From the NCBI GenBank assembly GCA_027451905.1, contig DAIDHV010000003.1, positions 1 to 64,000 of the forward strand: a stretch of 64,000 nucleotides of DNA, given 5' to 3'. Numbering within the stretch: the stretch's first letter is position 1; each line of letters opens with the position of its first letter. The DNA comes from Armatimonadota bacterium. Its GTDB lineage: Bacteria > Armatimonadota > Fimbriimonadia > Fimbriimonadales > Fimbriimonadaceae. Of this stretch, positions 8,119-17,063 are shown one piece after another. Position numbers and translations under genes: made by a program. Below the pieces are notes generated by a model, which saw nothing but the letters and a program-made list of their open reading frames with translations, was not told the origin of the DNA and made no database searches.

Positions 8119-8837
8119 TGCTGATAAACCTGAATCGAGAAGTCGGAGATGTCAAGATCGGGGTCGCCATCGCTTATCACGTCCCCGGTAGGTTCAATTT
8201 CACCGAACGTCGCGTTGGTGTAGGTTCCGGTGGTTGTGAGGGGGATCGTCAGCCACTGATTGATGCCGGTGGGGGTGCGATCATCTCCAATTGAGTCAAA
8301 ATTCTTACTTCCGGTTGTGCCACGCGGAACGCGGTCCATTGTCAAAAAATTCATCTGCAAGGATTGATAGGAATTGGCAGTGGCGACGTCGGGGGCAATC
8401 TGAGACAGATCAATTGTGAACTGAATTTGATGAGTTCCTGGCACCACCGGAGTGTAGTTGACAGGAGTCCCTACTGCAATGTAATTGTTTAGCAGTGTAT
8501 CTACAAACTGGTAGATGGTGAACTGGGGCGAGGAGTTGGGGGTGTACTCCACAAAGTACTGGCAGCTTCCCGCAACAAACCCATTTCCCCACGGAGGCGC
8601 AACAACCGGCAAGGGTCCCGTTGATGTTGGATTGATCTGCGTAGACGGGTTAAAAGCAACAATGTAAACATAATTGGGGTTGATGCTGCCCACGACCGTC
8701 ATCGAGATCACCAGCCGCTTGGTGGTTGCACCCCCGGGTCCGGCTGGATATTTGGCACAAGAACATGCCACAAGCACACACATTCCCAACAGCGCAAACT
8801 TACTTATTTTCTTAGCCAGTAAAGTTAGCCAAATCAT
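8115..8837 (-). CDS. Putative lipoprotein of unknown function
   Basis: A 240-aa protein starting MIWLTLLAKKISKFALL with a lipobox LVAC, so a lipid-anchored exported protein. The rest is beta-rich and Thr/Pro/Asn-rich, like many Armatimonadota surface proteins; no family is recognised. I chose the ATG at 8837, three bases after the upstream stop, because it gives a proper lipoprotein signal; a longer reading to 8948 would overlap the upstream gene. Both gene junctions are tight, suggesting co-transcription with the desulfurase. Confidence 0.72.
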   Translation of the reverse strand: MIWLTLLAKKISKFALLGMCVLVACSCAKYPAGPGGATTKRLVISMTVVGSINPNYVYIVAFNPSTQINPTSTGPLPVVAPPWGNGFVAGSCQYFVEYTPNSSPQFTIYQFVDTLLNNYIAVGTPVNYTPVVPGTHQIQFTIDLSQIAPDVATANSYQSLQMNFLTMDRVPRGTTGSKNFDSIGDDRTPTGINQWLTIPLTTTGTYTNATFGEIEPTGDVISDGDPDLDISDFSIQVYQQ

Positions 8838-8839
8838 TT

Positions 8840-9559
8840 TCAGGTCACTCCATCGGTCCAATACAAAATCCGTTGGCAGCTCTCGCAATGCAGCACCTTG
8901 CCATCCCTCACCATCTCCACCGATTTTTCTGCCACTTTCATTCCACATTCACTGCAGTTGAAGGTGGGGGTGATAAGGGCCATTGCCACGCCCTGACGCT
9001 TGGTCCGCAAGGCTTCGTATTGAGGCAACATGGTTGGGTTGACTTCTTTAGCAACCCCTGACCTGCGCCCCGCTAGATGCTTAAACTCTTCTTGTAAATG
9101 GGCCTGGGCAGCCAAGGCTGCCTTGCGCTTCTTTGCGATTTCTAGTTTGAGGGCCTCAATTTTTTGGTCGAACTCCTTCCCTTTTGGCTCTAACGAAGGA
9201 AGGTCTTCCATGATTCCGAGCATCTTGTTTTCAACTTCTTCCAGCTTCTTTTTGAGCCCTTCTTGCTCCACCTCGTAGCCATGAATTTCTTTGGGAGCCA
9301 TTGGCTTTCCACCATAAAGCAATCCATCAATCCGCTTGGACTTGGCAATCAAATCTTTTTCTTGTAATTCAAGATCCTTCAGCTCAGTTGTAAGGAGCTT
9401 GGCCTTGCCTCCAAACGGTTCATTTTCTTCTTCGAGACGCTTGATCTGCTCTGCTTCTCTTTGCCCGATATCAAGCCCCTGGATCTGAGCTTTGATTTGA
9501 AGCAGCCCGTGGTCAACTTGGTGAAGAGCCCATAACCGCCGCAACTCAATCAATGCCAT
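8840..9559 (-). CDS. C4-type zinc-ribbon protein with long coiled coil
   Basis: 239 aa: an N-terminal coiled coil (about residues 5-175, rich in Glu/Lys/Leu) followed by a C4 zinc ribbon with CSEC (about 200) and CESC (about 223). This is the layout of the widespread DUF164/CT398-like family, whose members are linked to flagellar/secretion export or nucleic-acid functions; no precise role is assigned. It heads the group 9559-6434 on the minus strand. Confidence 0.85.
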   Translation of the reverse strand: MALIELRRLWALHQVDHGLLQIKAQIQGLDIGQREAEQIKRLEEENEPFGGKAKLLTTELKDLELQEKDLIAKSKRIDGLLYGGKPMAPKEIHGYEVEQEGLKKKLEEVENKMLGIMEDLPSLEPKGKEFDQKIEALKLEIAKKRKAALAAQAHLQEEFKHLAGRRSGVAKEVNPTMLPQYEALRTKRQGVAMALITPTFNCSECGMKVAEKSVEMVRDGKVLHCESCQRILYWTDGVT

Positions 9560-9603
9560 ACATTCAATGTACCGAATGAACTCATGATTGGCCCTTTGTC
9601 AAC

Positions 9604-9804
9604 TCATTTGCGCTTGGAACGTGGCGGCTGCCGAGAAGCGATCAGCCTCTCTCGAAAGTCATTGTAAACACAAATGGAACGCAGCCCAATGACCTGGCTA
9701 ACTTCCACCGCCGAAGCCCAAGATTGAGGATTGACCTTTCCATCCTTGCACTTTTGCGCATCTAGATCATATCGATGACAGTCTCGGCAGTACAATACAA
9801 ACAC
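9604..9804 (-). CDS. Small cysteine-containing protein of unknown function
   Basis: 66 aa at most. The N-terminus YCRDCHRYDLDAQKC has a Cys-x2-Cys and a third Cys, suggesting a small metal site; the C-terminus is basic. A GTG at 9804 or a TTG at 9795 could start it; the TTG has a better-spaced GAGAGGTG upstream. It lies 44 bp before the zinc-ribbon gene on the same strand. No family is recognised, and its reality rests on position, ribosome site and protein character. Confidence 0.55.
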   Translation of the reverse strand: MFVLYCRDCHRYDLDAQKCKDGKVNPQSWASAVEVSQVIGLRSICVYNDFRERLIASRQPPRSKRK

Positions 9805-9809
9805 CTCTC

Positions 9810-10808
9810 ATGGCACTAGCCCTTGCAGCAATGCTTTTGAATAGTATACAAACGTATCGGTATCGTGTTGATTTTCAACAGGACCACTTTGTGATCACTT
9901 CTACCGCAACCAAAAAGCTTGTGGGCGATGTCTCCATCGTTTCCACCCCTCCAAAGCAAAGCTATGGGGTTGGATTTTCGGCAGGGCATGTTAAGATGAC
10001 GTGGGATCAACGTGGATTAACGATCAAAAGCATTGGCAAACCCTATCGGACAGAGTTTAGGGACGTGCCCACCAGCCCGAGGTTAAGACCCCGAAAAGAT
10101 ATCCGCCTGACTCTAGTGCAGGCCCACACCCAAGGAAGAAAGCTCACCGCATCAGCCCTAAGCGGCTGGCAAGAACAAGGCTCAGACGTCTATCTATTGG
10201 TCCGATGGCAAGATAAGCCGGGATACGCATGGTTAGAAGCCCTAGAAAGGATTGATCTGGGTCAGTCTATTCCCCGCCCAGAAACTCTTGCCATATTGCC
10301 AGGAGTCTCCTTTTCTGCAAAAGCAGTGGATTCTAATCTCCTGAGGATCGGTCAAGATTTGGTTGCCTATGTGCATAGCGGAACAACTTGGGGACGCTGG
10401 AGTTTCAACACGGCAACTCAAAAATCGAGCTACTTAAAACTTGGAGAGAACCCAAAATACATCAACGGTCTGAAAAATGGCGAAGTCCAAGCCATCGAAA
10501 AAACGCCCTACGGATCCTTTAACGCCTCCTTGCTCAACGGAATTTCTGGCGTCCGCCTATGCCACGAAGAATTCGAGAGGATGCCAAAATTTGTCAACCC
10601 TCTTTTGGCAGGGGTGGTTGAGGTGGGAACTGAAAAGAAAGAGCTTGTGAACATCGAGACGGGAGCCACAAAGACGGTGCCTTCTGATTCCCAATATGCC
10701 GTGGTGAAAGGAGACCTTCTCCTTTGGACTGGAGGCGACCAACCGCAACGGGCCTGGTTTCTCAGCCCTGCGGAGTGGTCGCCATTTGGTGAATGGAGTC
10801 AAAGCTAA
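9810..10808 (+). CDS. Exported protein of unknown function
   Basis: 332 aa with a short hydrophobic start (MALALAAMLL), then a soluble beta-rich protein with many Trp/Gly and no recognised motif. It is divergent from the small gene at 9804 and its stop overlaps the end of the sigma-factor gene by 4 bases (convergent). It may be a WD/propeller-like surface protein, but the repeats are not clear enough to say so. Confidence 0.65.
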   Translation: MALALAAMLLNSIQTYRYRVDFQQDHFVITSTATKKLVGDVSIVSTPPKQSYGVGFSAGHVKMTWDQRGLTIKSIGKPYRTEFRDVPTSPRLRPRKDIRLTLVQAHTQGRKLTASALSGWQEQGSDVYLLVRWQDKPGYAWLEALERIDLGQSIPRPETLAILPGVSFSAKAVDSNLLRIGQDLVAYVHSGTTWGRWSFNTATQKSSYLKLGENPKYINGLKNGEVQAIEKTPYGSFNASLLNGISGVRLCHEEFERMPKFVNPLLAGVVEVGTEKKELVNIETGATKTVPSDSQYAVVKGDLLLWTGGDQPQRAWFLSPAEWSPFGEWSQS

Positions 10809-12088
10809 GCGGCTTTGGGCTGCTTTTCTAGATACTCTTTGATTTCGGATGCGGGCCTTGGTTGGGCAGCCTTAATGACCTCGTCATACGTCTTGCCATC
10901 TTCAGGGGCGACAGCTGCGCCGAGTTCTAGCTCGATTCCACTTCTTTCGCTGTACCTTCCGTGCATCCAATCCACTGCCCTTTTCAGAAGCAAGCGGCGG
11001 ACAATCCCTAGCTTGTGTCCCGACTCCGGAAAGACAAGGGCAAACCCAGATTTACCAAAACGGCAAACCATGTCTAACCTTCTTGTATTGCCACGCAGAA
11101 AATCGGCCGCATCAGAGAGAAAGTCCTTGACGCTTTGTTCTCCATAGAACTTCGAAAGTCCCTCGAGGCCATTGAATCTCAGCAGAACAACCGCAACCTG
11201 AGCATCATCCGCATTGGCACGATGAAGCTCTTCCTGCAGGCGAGACTTAAAGAAAGCCTCGGTATAGGCACCGGTTTCTGGATCAATGACGTCGTAGTCT
11301 AGCTCCAAAGCTTGCCGCCGCAAGATGCGATCCTTCTCTTCTTCCACCGTAAGAATCTTTCTCAGTTTAGAAAGTGACTGGCGCAGGATATGGCTGACAT
11401 AATTGCAAGAAATCCCGAGCTTGTCTGCTATCTCAGATTGATTGAGGGCCTCAAAGTGAAACAGAACAAGAACTTCTCGTTCCAAATCTCGCAGCTGCTT
11501 CATGGCCTGCTCCAGCACCAGCCGATCCTCAACCGAAAGCTGGTCGGGGCAGGCAAAGGAAGCCTCTAGTCGATCTGATTCACCGTTGTCATCACCTGGA
11601 TTGGATTGGTCCAAAGAGCCAACCTTAAGCATCTCTTGGGTCTGGAACACTTCTTTAACCGCTGCCTCGCTAACGTCAATTGAATCGGCTATTTCTCGCT
11701 CGGTTGGTACGCGACCAAGCTCTTGCTGCAAAAGGGCAGCAGACCGAACCACCTTTTGACGCAGTTCTTGCAGCCACGCAGGATGGCGGATGGTCATGGC
11801 GCGATCTCGCAAGTAATGCTTGATTTCTCCCGCGATAAGGTAATTGGCATAGGTGTTAAACTTAACTCCTTCGCCGGCATCATATTTCGATAGGGCATTG
11901 AGAAGGCCAATATATCCAACCTGAACTAGGTCTTCAAAATTTTCCATTCCTGTAAAGCGCCTAGCAATGCGCTCTACTAAACCTGAATATTGAACTAATA
12001 TGAGATCTTTGAGATCGGGACGCGGGTTTTGCAAGTACCGCATCACGAGCCCTTCTGTATCCTGATGACAGGACAATGATTCTGACAT
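10805..12088 (-). CDS. Sigma-70-family sigma factor fused to a degenerate GGDEF domain
   Basis: One continuous frame encodes two modules. Residues about 1-250 are a sigma-70 factor of the SigB/SigF/WhiG-like group: region 2 (ENFEDLVQVGYIGLLNALSK, then FNTYANYLIAGEIKHYLRD), region 3 (GRVPTEREIADSIDVSEAAV) and region 4 (ALNQSEIADKLGISCNYVSHILRQSL). Residues about 260-410 fold like a GGDEF domain (DPETGAYTEAFFKSRL ... RFNGLEGLSKFYGE ... ELGAAVAPEDGKTYDEVI), but the signature loop reads GKSGF instead of GGDEF (about 345-349), so cyclase activity is unlikely. The domain may sense nucleotide or c-di-GMP, or mediate dimerisation. I chose the ATG at 12088, with GGAG 5 bases upstream, over the GTG at 12094. 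Confidence 0.9.
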   Translation of the reverse strand: MSESLSCHQDTEGLVMRYLQNPRPDLKDLILVQYSGLVERIARRFTGMENFEDLVQVGYIGLLNALSKYDAGEGVKFNTYANYLIAGEIKHYLRDRAMTIRHPAWLQELRQKVVRSAALLQQELGRVPTEREIADSIDVSEAAVKEVFQTQEMLKVGSLDQSNPGDDNGESDRLEASFACPDQLSVEDRLVLEQAMKQLRDLEREVLVLFHFEALNQSEIADKLGISCNYVSHILRQSLSKLRKILTVEEEKDRILRRQALELDYDVIDPETGAYTEAFFKSRLQEELHRANADDAQVAVVLLRFNGLEGLSKFYGEQSVKDFLSDAADFLRGNTRRLDMVCRFGKSGFALVFPESGHKLGIVRRLLLKRAVDWMHGRYSERSGIELELGAAVAPEDGKTYDEVIKAAQPRPASEIKEYLEKQPKAA

Positions 12089-12202
12089 TTTCACTCCGTT
12101 GACTACTTTTTGGTCCTTTCGGACCTCTTGATGCTCCTCCTCCTGAATCGCGTCAAGTTTTTTTATGGCGGGGCCCTTTGTTAAGAGCCCCAGATAGAAT
12201 GG

Positions 12203-13408
12203 CTAATGGATGCTGCTGACAAGTTTAAAGATCGGCATCATGATAGACATAACAATGAATCCAACAATGCCTCCCATAAACATAATGAGAAGAGGTTCGA
12301 TAAGTGAGGTCAGGCCTTTGACGGTTGCTTCCACTTCCTTATCATAAAAGTCGCCGATTTTCACCAGCATTTCGGAAAGTTTTCCGGATTCTTCACCAAT
12401 ATCAATCATGCAAATGACCATATCGGGGAACAATCCACACTTGGCAAGAGGGGTCGAAAGTTTGTTACCTTCTCGGATGCTAAGTCGAGTCTTGTCGATC
12501 GCATCTATGAGAATGACGTTTCCGAGGGTGTCACCCACAATTTCTAGGCTCCGCATCATTGGTACACCCGAGTTAATTAAGGTTCCAAAGGTTCGACAAA
12601 ACCTGGCAACGCTAAGCTTCATGCCAAGGGGACCAAAAATAGGGGCTCGCATCTTAAGCCAGTCTCGCTGCCATCTGCCTTTGGGGGTTTTTGTATAGAC
12701 CTTAACTCCAATAAAGGCGCCCACTATCATCGCGATGACAAGCAGCCAGTAATGGTTGCAAAAGTCAGAGACGGTGAAGAGAAACTGAGTGGTAGCCGGC
12801 AGCTTGACTTTAAAGCCCTGGAAAATGGTTTTAAAGTGAGGCAGAACAAAAGAAAACATCGCAAACAAGGTGCCCATAGAAGAGATCAAAACCATGATCG
12901 GATACATCATGGCACCCTTGATCTTGCCCTTGATTTCTGCTTCATATTCAAGGAATCCGGCAAGGCGCTCTAAAATGGCGTCAAGAATTCCACCCACCTC
13001 AGCCGCCTTAACCATGTTGACAAACAACTTGTTAAACACGGTGGGATGCTTCTGCATCGCCTCGTTAAGGGTCAAACCACTTTTGACATCAACTGTAATC
13101 TGGGCCAATACCGACTTGAGTGCCTTATCCTTCATCTGGTTGCTTGCAATGTCTAAGCAACGCAGAATGGGGATGCCAGCGTTGATCATGGTTGCAAACT
13201 GCCGAGAAAACACAACCAAGCTCTTAAGAGGCACCTTGGCTTTTCCAATTTGGCCCATTTTGAACCCTTTGGAAGATTTCTTGATCTCGGTGCAGTGGAG
13301 AGCCTGATCACGCAGTTTGGCAAGAACTAGGGTTTCCGATTCAGCCTCGATGGTGGCTTTGACGGTCCTACCGGTTGAATCAACCGCTGTGTATGTGTAA
13401 AATGGCAT
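12203..13408 (-). CDS. pilC: Type IV pilus / type II secretion inner-membrane protein (PilC/GspF)
   Basis: 401 aa with the two-repeat GspF architecture: a cytoplasmic N-terminal region (MPFYTYTAVDSTGRTVKA), a first GspF domain at about 65-190 (FSRQFATMINAGIPILRCLD), transmembrane segments near 165-190 and 220-240, a second domain at about 270-370 (FCRTFGTLINSGVPMMRSLE) and a C-terminal membrane segment (PLLIMFMGGIVGFIVMSIM). It forms the inner-membrane platform for pilus or pseudopilus assembly. No other pilus assembly genes are adjacent. The nearest possible client is the prepilin-like protein at 53315. Confidence 0.93.
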   Translation of the reverse strand: MPFYTYTAVDSTGRTVKATIEAESETLVLAKLRDQALHCTEIKKSSKGFKMGQIGKAKVPLKSLVVFSRQFATMINAGIPILRCLDIASNQMKDKALKSVLAQITVDVKSGLTLNEAMQKHPTVFNKLFVNMVKAAEVGGILDAILERLAGFLEYEAEIKGKIKGAMMYPIMVLISSMGTLFAMFSFVLPHFKTIFQGFKVKLPATTQFLFTVSDFCNHYWLLVIAMIVGAFIGVKVYTKTPKGRWQRDWLKMRAPIFGPLGMKLSVARFCRTFGTLINSGVPMMRSLEIVGDTLGNVILIDAIDKTRLSIREGNKLSTPLAKCGLFPDMVICMIDIGEESGKLSEMLVKIGDFYDKEVEATVKGLTSLIEPLLIMFMGGIVGFIVMSIMMPIFKLVSSIH

Positions 13409-13803
13409 GAAACCTCACGTGCCATCAATAAAGAGGATGGCTACCAAAGATTTTCGGCTTACAAAATGCCAATTCTTCGGGAATTTTTGCCAGGTTTGTG
13501 CCTAAATCCAGCATCAAAATAAGACCTCATCAGCCTTATTAGGTCTTTGCATCCCATACCTAAAGTTGCTTCCAAACTTTTCTGCAAAACTGATTTACTA
13601 TAGTGTTTTCTTGATGACTTTGGAAAAATCGACGAGATTCTGAAAATACAGGCAGAACCATGGCATTCAAGTTGACAAGAAGAATTCTCCTCGCCGCCAG
13701 AATCCAAAATGGTCAAAGTGAGCGCGGACCTCGGTTTTCAAACAAATGCTGGCAAGGCCATTTGATGTTGACATTGCCAGTTCTCTTAGAGGATTGAAAT
13801 CAG
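13409..13803. other. Intergenic region with one hairpin
   Basis: No convincing gene. AAGACCT (13521-13527) and AGGTCTT (13541-13547) form a 7-bp stem; on the minus strand it is followed by ATTTTG, a weak terminator candidate for the oxidoreductase genes upstream. A second possible stem, CTGGCAA/TTGCCAG, lies at about 13749-13780. The rest is probably the upstream region of pilC. Confidence 0.35.
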
Positions 13804-14712
13804 TTATTTTCCGTGCTCTAGGTAGTGGATTTCTTCTGGATCGAGGTGGACCTCAAGCGCTTCCAAGTTATCCAACAGCTGAGCCTTGTTAGCAGGGCCA
13901 ATAAACGCAAAAAGATTCATCGGCTGAGCCAGAATCCACGCTAAAGCAATGCTGTTGGGACTGCAGCCTTTCTTCTTAGAAAACTCCCTGGCCCGTTCCA
14001 ACCGAGCTAAATTGATCTTGTTAAAATAGACCCTTTCGATATCAGGGGTTACAATCTCGGCAAAAAATCCACCTCCTGCTGAACTCCATGAGAACAGAGG
14101 AAATTGAGTGTCTTCGTGCCACATTCTGCTGATCGGATCTAAGAACACTCCATCTTCCCACATCATCGCGTTAGGATAGGCCAATGAAAAGTTTGGACTG
14201 CTCACCGAAAATCCTTGGAGACCGTGCTCTTCAGCGTATTTGTTTCCGGCAATAATGCGGCTGTGGTGGAAGTTTGAACCTCCAAACAAGCTGATCTGAC
14301 CAGCTTGAATGTGCTCGTTTGCCCATTCCACAATCTTGCCAATTGGCACAAGTTGATCGTCTCGATGGAGCACAAAGAACTCGGTGTAATTGGTTCCTAA
14401 GTTGTAATGGTTGTACCAAAGATCGGCGGCCATTGCATCACTGGTGACCCTGCGAACATTGGTATGGTGGCAGCCTTTGTCAAAAAGAACCAGTTTGTCT
14501 CTGCATCCTTTTTCCTTCATGTACTTGCCAAGGACTTTATGAGCTCCACCGTCTGCATAGTTGCGGGCGCAGTCAATCAGGTTTCCACCTGCTGCCATAA
14601 ATGTGTCTAGTAACTCGCAGGAATTGTCATAAGAAAACTGAAAAAATGGGACCGAGCCCAAACCTAACCTAGAAATGGGCTTATCTAACCCACTAACTTG
14701 ACCAAACCTCAT
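13804..14712 (-). CDS. Aldo/keto reductase family oxidoreductase
   Basis: 302 aa (beta/alpha)8 NAD(P)H-dependent oxidoreductase. The family tetrad is visible: Asp and Tyr in IDCARNYADGG, Lys in LFDKGCHH and His in FVLHRDD, followed by the phosphate-binding end (IALAWILAQP). Its ATG starts 2 bp after the stop of the Gfo/Idh/MocA gene, so the two are co-transcribed. The pair suggests sugar or polyol oxidation/reduction, but the substrate is not evident. Confidence 0.88.
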   Translation of the reverse strand: MRFGQVSGLDKPISRLGLGSVPFFQFSYDNSCELLDTFMAAGGNLIDCARNYADGGAHKVLGKYMKEKGCRDKLVLFDKGCHHTNVRRVTSDAMAADLWYNHYNLGTNYTEFFVLHRDDQLVPIGKIVEWANEHIQAGQISLFGGSNFHHSRIIAGNKYAEEHGLQGFSVSSPNFSLAYPNAMMWEDGVFLDPISRMWHEDTQFPLFSWSSAGGGFFAEIVTPDIERVYFNKINLARLERAREFSKKKGCSPNSIALAWILAQPMNLFAFIGPANKAQLLDNLEALEVHLDPEEIHYLEHGK

Positions 14713-14714
14713 TG

Positions 14715-15713
14715 CTATCTTGCTTCTTCTCCATCAAATTTTAGACCGGCTGAAGCCCTCAATTGATCAAGAGCTTGCATTTGCCCCAGCGTATCGGCCC
14801 AAGTCACGCGGGAGGATTCTTTTTTGCCAACGCAAGCGGCAACTTCGTCGGCTTCGTGAGCATACAACATATCATTAGAAGTGGAAAAATCATGAGTCTC
14901 ATAAGGCTCCAGACTATAAGGCTTGTAAAGGCGGACCTTTGAACCAGGCCGAACCTTCCAAGGATCGTCCACAACAAGGTGACCTTCCGTACCATACACA
15001 ATGGCTTGGTTGGCAAGCGCCAAGTGGAACGCGGTTCCAAAATGGCTGTACCTCCCATCACTAAAGCTCAGAGTTCCAACCCCAACCTCATCGTATTTGT
15101 TCTTTCCAATCCTTGCCGAGTAGCTCAGAGAAGTGGGTTCGGTTCCAAAAACTAGCCTAGCGTAAGAAAGGCAGTAACATCCCACATCCATCAGCGCTCC
15201 GGCTCCGAAGGCGTTCACGGTTCGAAAATTATCCCAACCCTCACCAGCTGCAAACCCAAACTCAGAATTCACCATTTCTGGCTTTCCGATCTTTCCTTCA
15301 TCAACCATTTTCTTGACTGCAATCGTCTGAGGATGGCAGCGATACATAAAGGCTTCCATGAAGAACACGCCGGCTTTGTCAACCGCTTCTAATGTTCTTT
15401 GTGCTTCCGGATGGGTGAGGGTAAACGGCTTTTCACAAAGGATCATCTTTCCTGCCTGGGCGGTTTTGATGGTCCATTCACTGTGCATGTGATGAGGCAA
15501 AGCAATATAAACCGCGTCAACTCGCGGATCATCAATTGCCTCTTGATACGAAGCATAGGCTCTGCCGCCAAACTCATCTGCAAACTTTTGCGCTGATTCC
15601 AACGATCGCGAACCTACCGCGGTCAAGGTGCCGGTTTGGGAAGCCCTCAACCCTCCTGCAAACTGGCGCGCGATACTGCCAGTTGCTAATATTGCCCAAT
15701 TTAATGAAGCCAT
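14715..15713 (-). CDS. Gfo/Idh/MocA family oxidoreductase
   Basis: 332 aa with an N-terminal Rossmann fold (WAILATGSIARQFAGGL), the family motif CEKPF (Lys) near residue 95 and the C-terminal substrate domain with GALMDVGCYCLSY. These enzymes oxidise sugars or inositol-like compounds with NAD(P). It is the first gene of a two-gene unit with the aldo/keto reductase. The specific substrate is unknown. Confidence 0.9.
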   Translation of the reverse strand: MASLNWAILATGSIARQFAGGLRASQTGTLTAVGSRSLESAQKFADEFGGRAYASYQEAIDDPRVDAVYIALPHHMHSEWTIKTAQAGKMILCEKPFTLTHPEAQRTLEAVDKAGVFFMEAFMYRCHPQTIAVKKMVDEGKIGKPEMVNSEFGFAAGEGWDNFRTVNAFGAGALMDVGCYCLSYARLVFGTEPTSLSYSARIGKNKYDEVGVGTLSFSDGRYSHFGTAFHLALANQAIVYGTEGHLVVDDPWKVRPGSKVRLYKPYSLEPYETHDFSTSNDMLYAHEADEVAACVGKKESSRVTWADTLGQMQALDQLRASAGLKFDGEEAR

Positions 15714-15805
15714 AGGATCATTTTACCGAGGATTGCTCAATCATATTAGCAACGTGGGTTTGCCCCCAATGACCAGGCGGAGCACCTGAACAATAACCTG
15801 ATTTG

Positions 15806-16168
15806 CTACTTCTTTGTAGCAGAAAATTCTGGCTTCAAAGAAAAGCTCGACCCACAGCCACAGCTCTTTTCTGCATTTGGATTCTGAAACTCAAAACCGC
15901 CCCCAATCAAATTGCCAGTGTAATGCAATGTTGACCCTTGCAAAATAGGAGCTGATTTGGGATCACAAACAACTTTTGCCGACTCATATTGAGTTTGCAG
16001 ATCCGATTCCTTGAGGATATCATCAATTTTCATGACATACTCAAATCCGCTGCATCCACCCCCTTTAACGCCTATGCGCAAAAACGATTCTGCATTGCCG
16101 GATTTCTCAAGGAGCTTCTTGACCCTTGTTACGGCTGCATCGGTAAGGATAACCGGAAACTCGCTCAA
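15806..16168 (-). CDS. iscA: A-type iron-sulfur carrier (IscA/SufA/HesB)
   Basis: 120 aa from a TTG start at 16168 that overlaps the stop of the rrf2 gene (TTGA) and has AAAGGTGGGG upstream. The three conserved cysteines of A-type carriers are present: Cys39 in GGGCSGFEY and Cys103/Cys105 in KSCGCGSSF. It holds a cluster and passes it to apoproteins. A longer reading to 16300 would run through rrf2 and has no homology-like character. It is the last gene of the SUF operon. Confidence 0.93.
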   Translation of the reverse strand: MSEFPVILTDAAVTRVKKLLEKSGNAESFLRIGVKGGGCSGFEYVMKIDDILKESDLQTQYESAKVVCDPKSAPILQGSTLHYTGNLIGGGFEFQNPNAEKSCGCGSSFSLKPEFSATKK

Positions 16169-16641
16169 CTTCGCCCCACCTTTTCCGCCTGAATCAAAGA
16201 CACCATCCCTTCTTTGAGCTGAAACCGACTTGTGCCCATTAAATCGGCAAGATTCATATCTCCAATCGCATCGTTGACCGCTTCCTGAATTCTTTGCCAT
16301 AAAGACCGAACTGAACAGCCGGAATCATGAGCGCAGATTGCCTTGGAGCCAGCATGTCTTTCGCAAAAGCTATCGTCGTAGAGGTTGCCGCCAAGCGCAT
16401 CCAAAATATCTTTAACTTTGATGGATTCTGGTGATCGTGACAAAACGTACCCCCCACTTTGGCCTCGCAATCCCTCGATAAATCCCTCATTTTTTAACAT
16501 ATGGAGGATTTTTGCCACATTTGTAGAAGTTAGCCCTTCCCTTTGGCTGATCTCTAGGATTGTCATTGGCTTGGCAACTGTCCCGGTTGCAATCTGAATG
16601 AGGCACCTTAGGCCGTATTCTTCTTGGGTTGAGAATTTCAA
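16165..16641 (-). CDS. Rrf2-family transcription regulator (IscR/SufR-like)
   Basis: 158 aa winged-helix protein. It begins MKFSTQEEYGLRCLIQIA with the typical Rrf2 helix, has RGQSGGYVLSR in the wing and three cysteines (FCERHAGSKAICAHDSGC) spaced as in [2Fe-2S] IscR proteins. It probably senses cluster status and represses the operon it lies in; a candidate operator is seen upstream of sufC. It is translationally coupled to iscA. Confidence 0.9.
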   Translation of the reverse strand: MKFSTQEEYGLRCLIQIATGTVAKPMTILEISQREGLTSTNVAKILHMLKNEGFIEGLRGQSGGYVLSRSPESIKVKDILDALGGNLYDDSFCERHAGSKAICAHDSGCSVRSLWQRIQEAVNDAIGDMNLADLMGTSRFQLKEGMVSLIQAEKVGRS

Positions 16642-16658
16642 AGTGCCCTCTCCACTTT

Positions 16659-17060
16659 TTAGTCCAACCCCAGCATAACACGGATTTCGTAGGGAATCCG
16701 ATCAATAGTAAAAGGAGGATCCCACGTCAGTTCTACACTGGTTCTTCCAATCCCTGGCGTTTGGCGCGCCGCCATTTCTACCTCGCCAGGCAATGAGCCC
16801 GCTACGGGGCAGGCGGGAGACGTCAAGGTCATCACGATATGGGTGTTCTTGTTTTCATCGACTTGGATATCGTAGATGAGGCCAAGATCATAAACATTAA
16901 CCGGAATTTCGGGATCGTAAACCGTGCGAATTTGCTCTGCGACCTGAGCAACAAACAAGGACTGCTCAATGGGATTTAGCCCTCGAGGAGCCTCACCGTT
17001 CACCGTTTCCTCGGTTGGGGTTGGTTTCGGTTCGGTTGCAAGTTCAACTGGTTTTGGCAT
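16659..17060 (-). CDS. sufT: SufT-like iron-sulfur assembly protein (MIP18/DUF59 family)
   Basis: 133 aa. After a Pro/Thr/Glu-rich extension (1-30) the DUF59 core runs to the end with YDPEIPVNVYDLGLIY and the conserved LTSPACPVAG containing the functional Cys. SufT assists maturation of iron-sulfur proteins. It lies 3 bp after sufD and 17 bp before rrf2. Confidence 0.88.
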   Translation of the reverse strand: MPKPVELATEPKPTPTEETVNGEAPRGLNPIEQSLFVAQVAEQIRTVYDPEIPVNVYDLGLIYDIQVDENKNTHIVMTLTSPACPVAGSLPGEVEMAARQTPGIGRTSVELTWDPPFTIDRIPYEIRVMLGLD

Positions 17061-17063
17061 GAC

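Noticed and set aside
8838-8948. Longer start (8948) for the lipoprotein gene
   Set aside because: It would overlap the zinc-ribbon gene by over 100 bases and place the signal peptide internally.
13459-13716. Minus-strand 85-codon frame in the gap before pilC
   Set aside because: No homology-like features and atypical composition; left as intergenic.
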